This document shows, one piece after another, positions 32,265 to 43,357 of a stretch of 64,000 nt of DNA. The notes beneath the pieces were generated by a model that saw nothing but the letters and a program-made list of their open reading frames with translations, ran no database searches and was not told the DNA's origin. Position numbers and translations under genes: made by a program. The DNA comes from Drechslerella dactyloides (taxonomy: Eukaryota > Ascomycota > Orbiliomycetes > Orbiliales > Orbiliaceae): assembly GCA_020064725.1 (NCBI GenBank), contig JAGTWJ010000019.1:2542001-2606000 (forward strand), in the 5' to 3' direction. The first letter of the stretch is position 1, and each line of letters starts with the position of its first letter.

Positions 32265-33379
32265 TCACTCCCGGTACTCGGACAGGCTCTTCAGACAGCG
32301 CACAAGCCCCTTGCGCGCCGTGCACTCGGACTCGTGGTTCAGACCGTGGTAGTACACTTCCACGACAGCGCCAAGGTAGTAGTACAGCGTGTACCTGCGT
32401 TTCACCAACAATATTAGCATCACATCAAACCACACCACACCACACCACCCACGAAAGACCGATCAAAAGGTTCAAGGAGATAATATACGTACAGCAGTAT
32501 CCGCGCCCGCGCGTGCGGAGTCGCGAGCGGACTCCCGCCATACCCGCTCAGAAACGCCAAACTCGGCTCTCGAAACGCCGCCTCCATCAGCGGATCCCCC
32601 CACACCGCCCTCTCGATCCCCGCCAGCCCGCTCAGCCGGCCGGTGACCTCGTCGACGACGACGCCGCGCGGATCGCACAGGCCACCGCACACCAGCCGGG
32701 GCACGTGCACCTCGTCCAGCGCGCCGCTCAACCGGCCGACGTGCCACCGCAGCACCTCGTACGGCACGCTGACGAACAGGTCTTCCGCGTCCCGCAGAAG
32801 CGTCTCAAACATGGATAGGAAGGCGGCCCGCCACGTGCTGTACAGCTTTGTCGGCGCGCGGTTTGCCAATCCGAACCGCGAGTGGGTGATCCGGCTGATC
32901 TGCTGGGCGTGGCGGCCGAGTTCGTAGTCGAGCAGCGCGAGGACTTCCTCGGGCAGTTGCTGCCGCGCGGACTCCAGCGGCACGCCGGGGGCGTGCGTCG
33001 TGAGGAGGAAGGAAGGCGTGTCGAGGAGCGTGGTCGGGTGGCTTTCGTGCAGGACGACAACGGGCACGGGGACGTCCGGTGCGTTCTGCCGGATGAGTTC
33101 GAGCACCTCGACGTCCGCCGTGAGCACATCGCGCTCGTTCCGCAGCACGCGCACGTCCGCCGGCGGCGCGAGGCGTAGCAGCAGCTGGCTGTGGTCGTCG
33201 AGGGTGATGAGGTATTGCGGGCAGGAGGCGCTGTTGCTGCCAACGTCTTCGAGGCGGCGCACTTGCCGGCGGCCGTGGTAGGCGGCTTTGACGATCCGCT
33301 GCGCGGCGCGCAGGCTGACGAGCGCGGACGTGTCGTCGTCGTCGCCGTCGAGCGAGGTGGCGGTGACGTCTCCGGCCAT
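32265..33379 (-). CDS. Aminoglycoside phosphotransferase-fold protein, catalytic residues lost
   Basis: Two exons on the minus strand (32493-33379, 32265-32394) give 338 residues from MAGDVTATSLDG; an in-frame ATG 63 bases upstream (MTQHIDG) is an alternative. The order of segments is that of the fungal/bacterial APH family: N-lobe QYLITLDDHSQLLLRLAPP, linker PSFLLTTHAPGVPLES, the helix RITHSRFGLAN, then the catalytic region LVCGGLCDPRGVVVDEVTGR and LAGIERAVWGDPLMEAAF. Active relatives read roughly LxHGDLWxxNxxVD and DFERAxWGDPL here, so the catalytic Asp, the His before it, the metal-binding Asn and the second metal Asp are all replaced (Gly, Cys, Gly, Gly). The fold-supporting WGDPLMEAAF is intact. 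The protein is therefore probably a pseudoenzyme. Its role is unknown. The second exon restores a family-like C-terminal helix (YTLYYYLGAVVEVYYHGLN). Confidence 0.78.
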
Positions 33380-33525
33380 TGTCGGGGAGCGGCCGTCGTG
33401 GTAGGTTGAGTAGAGGTCGACACCGTCAATATGCTGCGTCATAATCATGGCGTATACGAATTTATCGACGCAGCGCAGCTGGACGCGGATGGACGGACGG
33501 GCTATACGATCGATCCCCTGTGCGT

Positions 33526-33575
33526 ATATATTCGTATATACGTATATACGTATGTATGTATGTATGTATGTATGT
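33526..33575. repeat. GTATATAC and (TATG)n simple repeat
   Basis: Alternating GTATATACG units run into about six TATG units. Located upstream of the APH-like gene's start. Confidence 0.8.
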
Positions 33576-34430
33576 GGGTATGTGGAGGAAGGGAGGCAGT
33601 CGTATGTGGTAAGGAGAGGGATTCTTAGTAAGGCGGTATAATGGGAATGCAAATGTGGGTTTCGTGCATTTTTCTCAAATCGCAACCTCAGCCGGGGATG
33701 GCGGCGAGTTTATAATTGGGATATACTTATATATAACCTTGACGCCACATATTGCCTCAGTGCGCTGCGACCTTGCTGTCAAATAGGAAGTACAACAATG
33801 TACGCACGGAGCGGGCGCCCTCAGTTGCATACTTGTATGCAAAGCCCGAGGCCTGGACTTTGCCTTGCCTTGCCTCGCCTTCCTTGGGTACAGGAGTACG
33901 AAGTGCGGAGAGCGTAAAAGCCCGGTCTGATGATTTGCGAAACGGGAGGCGCATGGCGGTCTTGGGGTGCTGGCGGTGGTGAGCTAGTGGAAGTCCAGCG
34001 TTCAGCTGCATGCTTCTCTTTTCTTTTTCTTTTTCTTTTTCTTCCCTTCGTCATTTGCATTTTCTGGCGAGACTAGCATTTTACTCGCCTTCTTCGCTCG
34101 CTCGCGCTCACTCGTACGACTCCCTTACGAGTGAGAGCTGCAGCTACGCGAGGGTTTGCAGGAGCCCCAACAGCGAACTCTCGAGGGAGAAGCGAGACGA
34201 CCAGCATCATCGTCATCGGGATGTCTGCATTGGGAGATAGTCTCCGAAGCCCTTTGGGGCCGGTGCCCATGGCTGGTCATGGCTGGCATGGCTTGATGGC
34301 GTGGAAATTCAAGGATTGTGACGAAAGAAAGCGTTTCAGTACGCGGATTAACAGCCTCATCGTCAGCCATACAGAACCCACCGCTGCCGTGACAGCTGAT
34401 ATAAAAGAAGCATGTTCGGGGAGGAAATGT

Positions 34431-34452
34431 GTGCGTGCGTGCGTGCGTGCGT
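34431..34452. repeat. (GTGC)n microsatellite
   Basis: Five to six tandem GTGC units in non-coding DNA. Confidence 0.8.
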
Positions 34453-34956
34453 ATATTTCGTAAATGAACAAAAAAACGGGGAAAGTGCGAGCACTCGCAA
34501 AAACGCAGCCTGTCCGACTGGAACTTTTCGCGTGCCCATTTCACTATTTTCAGAAACCCACGATTCATGAGCTCGGTTACAAGCGACGCCCGGCTGCTCT
34601 GATTGGCTAGCTGCCAGCGGTCCTCATCGGAGGCTCACTAGCGTTCCTGTTTGCATGGGCCACGGCTGATGGCCTCGCTTGACCCTGCAAATCAAATAGA
34701 CAATTTTTGTCGGACTCGCTTGACTGCAGCGATTCGCCAGCTGTCGACGGCTTCTCCTTCCTCTCGCAGCGAGAGAATTTTTTAAAAGCGAAAGAAAAAA
34801 CAAAAGCTGAAGGATTCCGAATGCGAGGTTTCGATCTCGGAGTGTGGATGCTTGCGTGCCATCACGACGGTCACAGTGGCCCTCCTCCGCCCACGACAAG
34901 GGATCTTCCATGTGCCTGTTCCGAAACTGTGGTCCACCCCCCTTGTCCTTCTAGAA

Positions 34957-37063
34957 TTATTCTGGTGCCACGCCACATGCCTTCTCGTCTGTCCGCGCTT
35001 CTGATTCGTCGAGCACCTTGGCCAGGTTGAATCGCTTGTAATGCTCGAAATCCCGGACAACGCTGACACCGCAGATGTTCTGTGGGGGGAGGCCGAGAAT
35101 TTGGTGAAAAGTGGGGTCAGCGAAAAAGAAACGAACGCAGCCGATAAAGAAAAAGTACGTAAACTCCATCGTCCAAACCGGATTCTCAAGCGAAGGGGAC
35201 AATTGCCAAGGCATGCGTTCGACACGCAAACCGACTTGGAAACGTCCCTCGCTCGCCATTTGCATCAGTCGGCTCTTTGATCGACAGGAGGAGCAGGAGG
35301 AAGAGGCAGCCCAGCCTCAGCTGCAACGGAACAGGTAAAGTACGAGAAAACAGAGAGAGTAAGATTGGAGCCGCCCACTCACCCGAAATACCTCAACGAC
35401 GACCAGCAGCTCGTAATTCTTGAGGTCGACCTTATGCTCGGCCCCGACGGTCCTGGCGACCGTTTTGATGATCTCGTCTCGATTCATCACGTTATGATCC
35501 CGCAAGTTGGGCCTGATTGCAAACTGCGAACAACAAAAACACAAAGCGTTAGCACGCCTTTCGCAAAAGCCCGCACGCGCACAGATATTTTAATTCGCAC
35601 AATTCCTGCTGCTAGCTCGCTTGGCGGGTAATAAATCCCAGCGGAGCGGGCCTCTCAATTCAGCCAGCAATTACACAGCGTTCAATTGTGATTGCAACTG
35701 ACCAAGTCGCCCGTTCAGCAGCAGCAAGGGGCAGAGCGACAAGGATGTATTGTGTAAAAAGTCAAAGTGCATAATGCATAGCAGGCGTGTGATATAATAT
35801 TATGATATTGCCGTCGATACTTCACATACCTTGACGCCTGTCCGCCCGCTGTGAAAGTGTGGCTGGAGCACCTCCTTTGCGATCGCCTCGAGATCCTCGT
35901 AGTTTGCTCTGCACGTCCTGCTGATGGGCGTCAGGCGATTGGTGAATCGAGTCTGCCGTTTCCTGTTTTCCTCGAGATCCCTGAAGATGGCCGCTACCAG
36001 CTCCACAGGATCTATCGGCGCCCGGGTATGAAAGAAGATGACTACCGGTGCCGGTTAGTCAACACGATATCGGGGTCACAAGGTCAGGCTGTTCAAGCGT
36101 CAGGAAGCGAAAGGCGGACCCGCTTCGATCGCTTGGAGGAGGGTTGGGGCGGCACCTACGACATTGCGTATCCAGCCTGATCGACGTTATCCGCTTGCCC
36201 TTCTTTGCCTTCTTCGCATTGATGTCCTCGATCTCCGCTGCAATGGCGCTCTCAATGTCCTTTTCCTCGCCGTCGCCCGGCTCATCTTCGGCGTCATTTC
36301 GCTCGCGCTCTCGCGGGTGGGCCTCGGCACCATCCGCGGTGCCCGCATCCTCCGGGCCATAGAGCTTGTCTGCATACTAGGCAGCAGTCGCTCACGTTTA
36401 AATTAGCGAGCACGAACGAGCGTCTGCATATATACCAAGTGGAATCAAACAGGAATGACATAACGTCGCATTGCGAGCCGCCAGGAACATGCCCGTAGCA
36501 GTATACGGAGTGTGTACTAGCACCCAAAGCAGGTGTCGTTCGACGTTCGTATAACGGTACGGTGGTATGGACAGGTGGACGGTATGGTATCTACCTCTTC
36601 GAACAGCCGATACAGCTCAGCAACGCAGCGTGACTCCCTGCCCGTGTCGCACGTTGCAAAGATCCCATGCCAGTTCGCCTCAATGTGCTTATTGGCGTTC
36701 ATGTAAAAGTGCTATATGATATCGTCATATGCACGCCGGACGCACGCGTACGTCCGGTGCATTGGACAAATTCCTCGTTAGCGGATCCGGATACCTCCGT
36801 GTGTTCTTTCCTTCATTCGCTCGTCCGGGACATGCAAGTCGAATCGAATTTCGCATCAGATGGGTGCATGCATGTGGAGGCTGAACTTTGTTCGACCGAC
36901 TGTGCAGATAGACAGACGGGCGAGCGAGCGAGCGAGCGAACGGACGAACGAAATGAACAATGGTGGTGGTGGGAACAATGGGAGGTCCGCGAACCTTCGA
37001 GCGCTTGCTTCGCTGGCCTTTGCTGCCGTCGTCGCCCTTTCGCTTCTTCGGGTGGGTACTCAT
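34957..37063 (-). CDS. TAN1: tRNA acetylation adaptor Tan1, THUMP domain
   Basis: Six exons on the minus strand (36995-37063, 36595-36711, 36160-36376, 35830-36041, 35383-35523, 34957-35079) join in phase to 292 residues, the usual Tan1 length. Tan1 binds tRNA-Ser and tRNA-Leu and helps the acetyltransferase Kre33/Nat10 make ac4C at position 12. The basic N-terminus MSTHPKKRKGDDGSKG is followed by HIEANWHGIFATCDTGRESR, an acidic linker (EDEPGDGEEKD), then LIFFHTRAPIDPVELV and the THUMP domain: RFTNRLTPISRTCRAN, FAIRPNLRDHNVMNRDEII, HKVDLKNYELLVVVEVF, and NICGVSVV near the C-terminus. Introns are long for this window (118-306 nt) and exceed the coding length in total. Donor of intron 1 (GTTCGC) is weak, so the exon 1 border is less sure than the rest. 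Confidence 0.88.
36920..36939. repeat. (CGAG)n microsatellite inside a TAN1 intron
   Basis: About five CGAG units followed by diverged CGAA/CGGA units. Lies within the first intron of TAN1 (minus strand). Confidence 0.75.
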
Positions 37064-37657
37064 TTTTCGTCGTGGATGGATCCTATAACGCACCCTGCCC
37101 CTTCCAGCGTTCGTATAGGCCAGCGAGATATCGATGTGGTGCAATATAATATTACAACCCAATATAATATCGGCGGCTGGGTCCTCAGGAGAAGGTCGGG
37201 TGCGAAACGGTCGCGCCGTGCGAGATATTGGCTGGCAGCTGGCTGTCGGCGGCCCCGCTGAGAGATGAATGAAGGTTGGGATTCCAGTTGCAGACAGGCG
37301 CACACGCGACGATGATTTGATATCGGGCAGATTGCAATCAAATCAGTCGCAATCGAACGGCGGTGTCAAACGCGGGCCCACGATTCCAACACGAACAACG
37401 CAAAGGGCGGCCGCCGGCAGGTCCTGCCGAGTGGCGTCCGTGGCTGACACACGCCGGAATTCCGCCTGCCCTCGTCGATGCGAGAATTACCCGGCCATCT
37501 GCTGCGGCCGCTGCTTACACGATACTTTGTCATAAGCTCTATGCACACGTACGCTAATCAAGGCCGTCTATCGCTATGTACTGGTGTGTGCATCTATGGA
37601 TGGGGGTATTTGATCCTGCAGCCGTCATGCACGGGGTGGAGCGGGCTGCTGCTGCTG
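37064..37657. other. Intergenic: TAN1 promoter and TIP20 3' flank
   Basis: 594 bp between two minus-strand genes. No gene supported; short ORFs in this stretch overlap on both strands. Confidence 0.6.
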
Positions 37658-40640
37658 CTACCTCTTCTGCCAACTGTCAACCCGTCGCTGGAGCGTGTTC
37701 CGCGCCTCCGCTATCGTCAGCGTGTAGATTCCGAGTTCTTCCATCACAGCCCGGCCCTTCTGGTTGTCTTCGAACATGTGATCCACCACGTGTTTCAGCG
37801 TCCTTCGAGCGTCGTCCGCCGCATCGGGATCCTTTGGCTCCGCCGGTAGCGCGAGAAGGATGCACGTTTCGTGAACTCTGGACAAACTCAATCAGCCACG
37901 TTTCTCCTATCTATGTGGATATATTATTGTTGACGACTAGCGGATGGGAGGAGAGGGAAAACGTAGTATACCTCCTCATGACCCCTGGCGCATCCGGCAC
38001 CCACGGCTGGACGGTGGCCCAGACCGCCTGCATGTCGCAGAGGAACTGCTGCCCGCCCTGCTCGGAAAACTGGTTGCGGGAGACAATGCTGTCCATGAGA
38101 TAGTTCTCCAGCGACACCAAGACCCGGCGGAACTCGCGCTGGAAGACGTTCGGTGACCAAAACCGGGATAGGTACGCGCAGAAGGACGATAGCGTCTTAA
38201 GCAGCGGCACGAGCTCCGTCGAGTGAGCCGCTTCTTTCGGCTCAGCTGCTTCTTCCACGACCTGCCACTGCGGACTGTAGTGGAGTATTAGCGTTCATTT
38301 CCACAATAGACTAGCGAAGCCTCGAGCACGACGGCCTCGACGCTGTGAGAGAGAGAGAGAGAAAGAAGCCAAACTTACATTCGATAGTAGGGCTTCAGGT
38401 CTTCCCGCGTCGCATTGCTAACAAGGTCGTGGATCATGCTCGCAGTCTCCTGCAGAACCCGCGAATACGACTCCGCAATCTCATCGAACAGCGCGCCTTC
38501 CTCCTCGTTGCTCTCCTGCGCTGCCGCACCGAGATTCGCAATGCTACTGAGCAGTCCTCCGACTGTATTCTTCCGCGCCCGCGAGCCCAACTCCTCCCAC
38601 ATCTCGAGAAAGAACTAAGACACGTTAGCCATCTATCCGTTCACCGTAGTAATTTAGATACTCTACCCACCAGGTCCTCTCCCCAATCCTTCATGCAGCT
38701 GCCAAGGAACACCGCGCTCCCATACACCCGACACAGCCGCTCGAGTCCCGTCAAGCCCGCGATGCTCTCGCCGTCCTGCTTCCCCCTCCCCTGCACCGCG
38801 CGGCCGATCGATGACGACAGCATCTTGAACGCCTCAATCGACGACCGCAAACGGTCATGATACTTCTCCAGTATGGTGATCTGAATGTCCATTAGAAACC
38901 TCAGCTTCTGCGAAAACGACTGCAGGGGCCGGTAGCGCTCCGTGACGAGCTCGAGAAGTTCCTTCACGCGGAACGCGGACTTTGTCGGCTTCGTTTCGCT
39001 CGGCTCGACGCTATCGTAGTCGATCACCCATGCGTCTTCCGCCGCGATGATGTTCTCGTACCGATCCAGCGCGACTATCTGCAACTTAGCCGCCATTCCA
39101 CAGTGAAACAAGGAGGGGAGCGACGGAGGGATAACGTACAGTCCTTCTCAACAGCTAACCACTTTTTGAAGAAATCGCTATCGTTAACCGTGAGAACCTC
39201 ATGTGTGACCCCCCGCCAGTCGTCCGGATCGATACCAAACGGACTGTACAGATACTCCTCCCGCAGCGTAGCATCGAACTTGAGCGCCTGCTGCACGAAA
39301 TGCGACGCCAGCGGACCCTGCGATGCCAGCGCGGGCAGGTCGCTATCGATCTTGCGGCGGACAATGGGCAGCAGCGCCGTGATGAATTCCTGCACGGCGT
39401 CATGATCCGCGAGGCCGTTGGCGTCGAGGATGCCCTGGAGGAAGTCCGTGCAGAGTGGCTGGTATTCCTTGATGAGGTTCTCGATGTGCTGGAAGTACCA
39501 TTCCGGCTGTGAGGTGTTGGTTAGCACGACGAGTCAGTCTGTGACAGGTGCATGATGCTTGCCTTCTCGAGCTTGTTCGTCTGCCGGTCGCCTTCGAAAT
39601 GGTAGCGGAACCGCAGGGCGAACGCCTTGGACAGTGCTGTAAACGCGAGCAGCGGGGCGTATCTCGGCGCCTGCGATATCTTGCCCAGCGAGTCCAGCGT
39701 GGATATGTCGAGATCTTCCGCCATCTCCTGCTCACTATGCGCTCCTCACATGTCAATCAGCATCTCCCCATTTGCATCGTAGACCAGCACGATTAGATTC
39801 TCGAAAAATCGAAAGGGACCAGATTACGGATGCAGAGTCTTCAGGTAATCCACACGTACGTCTTTCTGAGCGCCAGAATCTTCGTAAACGCCCCCTCGAA
39901 CTTCCGCATCTTATCCACATCAAGTTCCTGCGTCGGCCACCTGACTGCATCCAGTGTCTCCTGGAACTGCCGCCCCAGCCGCTCCTTCATATCATCCCAC
40001 AGCCGTGCCGTCGCCTGCTCAACATACTCCACAAGATGCACCGCCGCGCCCTCCGCAACGCCATGTCTCACCCTCAGCTGGCCTGCGATCTGCTGCAGCG
40101 TATGGTAAGGCACCAATGCAGCCTTCGGGTCCGTTGCGATGACAGCGGCCGTCTGCTCGGTGAGGATATTGACGGCCTGCAGGATGGTGATATACCCCTT
40201 CGCGACCTCCAGCTGCTGCAGCCGCGTGAGGTTGCGGCGGTGGCTCGCGACGACAGCGGAGATTGTGGGGGACGTGCGGATCTCGGTCAGCCGGTTGTCG
40301 ATGTCGGTTTGGCGGTGCAGGTAGTCGTGGGATTTGGTGAGGACGGTGCTGGCGTGCTGCTTTTGCTCGGTTTCCGCGGCGCCGAGGTCATCGGTGACTT
40401 TGTCCAGCTGTATTATAGACGTATGCTTGTTAGCGGGTGCTCGAGTGAGGTTTGCGATCGTAATCTTGTGGAGAAATTCGATAGAGGGGAGGAGCGTACC
40501 TGCTGGCGCAGGAGGGAGTGTTGGTTCCGCAGGGCATCGAGCAGGGAGTCCAGAGACTTGAGGTCCGCGGAGGTCTGGATCTTGTCATTTAGGTAATCGT
40601 AGACGCGGGGGTCCTGCAGCTGTGGCTGCACTGTCGCCAT
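37658..40640 (-). CDS. TIP20: RINT1/Tip20 family ER vesicle-tethering protein
   Basis: Eight exons on the minus strand (40500-40640, 39860-40407, 39563-39734, 39140-39506, 38671-39074, 38379-38614, 37972-38274, 37658-37877) give 796 residues. Tip20/RINT1 is a Dsl1-complex subunit that captures Golgi-derived COPI vesicles at the ER with Dsl1 and the SNAREs. The N-terminal part is coiled coil (MATVQPQLQDPRVYDYLN onwards). Family hallmarks are KLEKPEWYFQHIENLI (across intron 39507-39562), DALATE-like segment DAWVIDYDSVEPSETKPTKS, YRPLQSFSQKLRFLMDIQI, and GLERLCRVYGSA followed by FFLEMWEEL across another intron. The third intron starts with GC rather than GT. Intron borders elsewhere were chosen because they restore the family motifs. 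Identification is strong; fungal annotations also call it RAD50-interacting protein 1. Confidence 0.88.
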
Positions 40641-41075
40641 TTTGGAGCTTGCGAGCTTTCAAATCTGCGTCGGCGGGGCTGTTTGGTGGGATGTATGATA
40701 TATCCGCCATATGATGTCAAAAGGACAGCAAGTTGCTTGGTGTTGGCCCGTTCGGGTTCAAATCTCGCCTCGCCCAGGTTCAACCTGGTAGTACAATACA
40801 GCTGGCGAAACCTAACCTAACAAACCCGCCGTGATCATTTTAATTACCACTTGATATCGAAATGAACAATACGAAATATGTCGGAAGAAATAATGGTCAT
40901 GATAATGATAATGATATTTATTAGATTATACTCATTAAAAAACATACATGTTAATCGCCTCGAGACTAGATGAATCATTAAAATCTACTCGCCGTCCCAA
41001 ATTACTCCTCCCACTCCGCAGCCCACGAAGTTGAGTCGCAAGCCACCACGCGACCCAATCAATACAACAACAGCT
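40641..41075. other. Intergenic: TIP20 promoter and ABCG 3' flank
   Basis: 435 bp. Contains a T-arm-like sequence (GGTTCAAATC, 40755-40764) but no complete tRNA. AT-rich near 40840-40960. No gene supported. Confidence 0.6.
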
Positions 41076-43357
41076 TTAAGTCTTCTTGAGCTTCAGCACA
41101 ACCCACGCGAGAAGCCTGTACGCAAAGATAATCGCAATCAAAATGCCAGCCCACTCGCCGTTCTTCCCAGTCTTGTACCCGTACACCTGCAGCACCGCAT
41201 CTCCATCAATCATGCACTGGTCTTCCAGCGCAGAGGGATACATGCAATGGCAGCCCTCGCCGCATTGGTAGTTCCGTCGCGAAAACTCATTCACCATCAT
41301 GCCTTGGAAGACGTAGGCCTGGTAGTCGATGTACCGCGCCCAGTACTTCCAGAAGACGTTGAGCACCTTCGGGCTGACGAGGAAGCCGCCAACGGACATC
41401 CACAGTCCGTTGGCGAATGCGGTGAGGGCGAGCGAGACTACAAAGATCGGGGCGAGCGAGGACATGAGCACGACGAGGCCCTCGGCGGCGAGGAGGTCGA
41501 GGAAGAGCCACATGACCCAGTACATGAAGGCCGCGCCGGAGGGGTAGAAGTTTGAGAGCCAGTAGGAGACCACAGAGAACAGGATGGATATCAAAACTGT
41601 AGGGGTGGTACTATACGTTAGCAAGTGTTTTGTATGGGGATAAATATGGAATTGGTATAGACATACAGAGGTAAGGGATTCCGATTAGAAAGTTGGCGAT
41701 GATGAAGGATGCCGGCCCGTAAAGACCGTTGTTTCGCTCCTTGATGAAGCTGGCGCGATCCTCAAGGAAGGCCGGGACGTAGGCGACAGCCATGAAAGAC
41801 ATGAAGGCGGAACCAAAGAACTGCACACAAACGTTAGCTGGTTTTCGCAAATGGGATGATTTGAAAGTGAACATACGATCGCATTGACGAAAGGCTGGAT
41901 GGAATCCTGGTGGGTTGACAATCTAAGCCAGACCGTGCCCATCATGATGGCGAGGCCTACGAGTGAATATTAGTAAAGCTGGGTTCGAAGTTCGTCTTCA
42001 GCGGAATCGCATAGGAAACATACCGAGGTACATGGCAATGCGGACGCCATATGCAAACACGTCACGGTAACTCTTGACGAAGCTGCGATGTAAGAGAATG
42101 AACGGTATGAGAATCTGGTTTCGCGTCCTCTGCGCCTCAAGAACGACTTCGGTCTTCTCGCTCTTGACGGTGGCGATACTCTGCGTGATCGCCTTGTGCT
42201 TTTCCGAGGAGTGCCATGATGTCTGGATGCCTTGCAGCTGCTTTGTCGCAGCAGCCTTGTCTTGCGCAAAGTCGACGTTGATGAGCTCGAGAAGATACTC
42301 GGCCGGATTGTAGAAATGCGGGATCTCGTATCCGAGAGTGCTAAAGTAGCTGCTGGTTTCCGTGAGCGGGCCGGCGTAGCACAGCTTGCCGCTGGACAGC
42401 AGGTAGAGCGTGTCGAAGAGGTTGAATGTCGCGGTGGACGGTTGATGAATGGAGCAGATGACAATGAGCTATCACATCGGATACACGGATGAGTCAAAAG
42501 GTCAATGCAATGCGATCACGGAAGTTGGAGCAATATTCACCCTATTCTGCTTGCACACGTTCTTCAGATAATTGATGACCTCAAAGCTGGCGGCGGAATC
42601 GAGACCGCTTGTCGGCTCGTCCAAGAAGAGAATCTTTGGACAGGTGATCAGGGAACTCGCGACACCCAGGCGCCTCTTCTGGCCTCCGCTGAGCCCTCGA
42701 CGGATGGGGGTCCCGACAAGGGTGGTCTGGTTCTCGACCAACCCAAAGGACGCGAGTAGGGCGTCAATTCTCCGTCGCCGTTCCGCGCTCGTGATAGAGC
42801 TTCAGGCATCCCGTTAGCGAAAAGCTTATCGAACACGCTGACACAGTGGATCCATACCGAGAAAGGGCAAGCTTGGCGGAGAAATCGAGAGTTTCGCGCG
42901 CAGTCAAGCTGCCGATGAGATGGTCCTCCTGTTCGACATAGCTGCTGATTTTGCGGAAGGTCGAGCGGGACAGCTCGCCGCCATTGACATAGGTTTTGCC
43001 AGTGGGCGTGAGGTTGGTCTCGCGGCGAGCGAGGAGGTTGAGAAGGGTGGTCTTGCCGCACCCGCTGGGGCCCATCAGGGCGACCATCTCGCCTGCAAAC
43101 AGCCGTCAGTTTATCATCCCGTTCGATTATGTTTGAAACTCTAATGGAATCGATTGCTTACCGGCACGAAAGACGCCGCTGACATCGTCGATGATGCGAC
43201 GCTCCTCTTTGGAACCTTTGATAGGGACTGTAACAGTGAGGCCCTCGAAAGAGAAGGACTGCACGGATTCGTTCAACAGATGCGCGTCCGGCAGCGCCTC
43301 GACGTCGGTTGACAACGTCCCGCTGTGCGACTGCTCCTTCCCGTTCGCTTCTGCCAT
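41076..43357 (-). CDS. Half-size ABC transporter, ABCG (White) subfamily
   Basis: Seven exons on the minus strand (43162-43357, 42858-43092, 42541-42799, 42024-42468, 41877-41956, 41667-41820, 41076-41596) give 629 residues with nucleotide-binding domain first and one membrane domain after it, the ABCG half-transporter order. Walker A is GPSGCGKTT, the signature LSGGQKRRLGVAS, Walker B ILFLDEPTSGLDS, and the H-loop ICSIHQPS. The membrane domain has about six helices (LAIMMGTVWLRL, FGSAFMSFMAVAYVPAFLED, FLISILFSVVSYWLSNFYP, and so on). A cysteine-rich loop (CGEGCHCMYP) before the last helix fits the extracellular loop that forms disulphides in ABCG proteins. It must dimerise to function. Substrate (sterols, lipids, pigments or drugs) cannot be told. 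The C-terminus is basic (LKLKKT). The gene is divergent from DNA ligase I. Confidence 0.9.

Larger units (their letters stand above)
33380..34956. other. Intergenic: promoter of APH-like gene and 3' flank of TAN1
   Basis: 1.6 kb with no supported gene. Contains TATG and GTGC tetranucleotide microsatellites and a TTTTC-rich tract at about 34015-34045. Confidence 0.6.

Noticed and set aside
40700..40790. tRNA-like T-arm GGTTCAAATC with CTCGCC following
   Set aside because: No matching acceptor 5' strand, D-arm or anticodon arm can be drawn upstream; the T-stem itself has a mismatch. Chance or a decayed fragment.
40808..40822. CCTAACCTAAC resembling a telomere repeat
   Set aside because: Only two units, inside an ordinary promoter region between genes.
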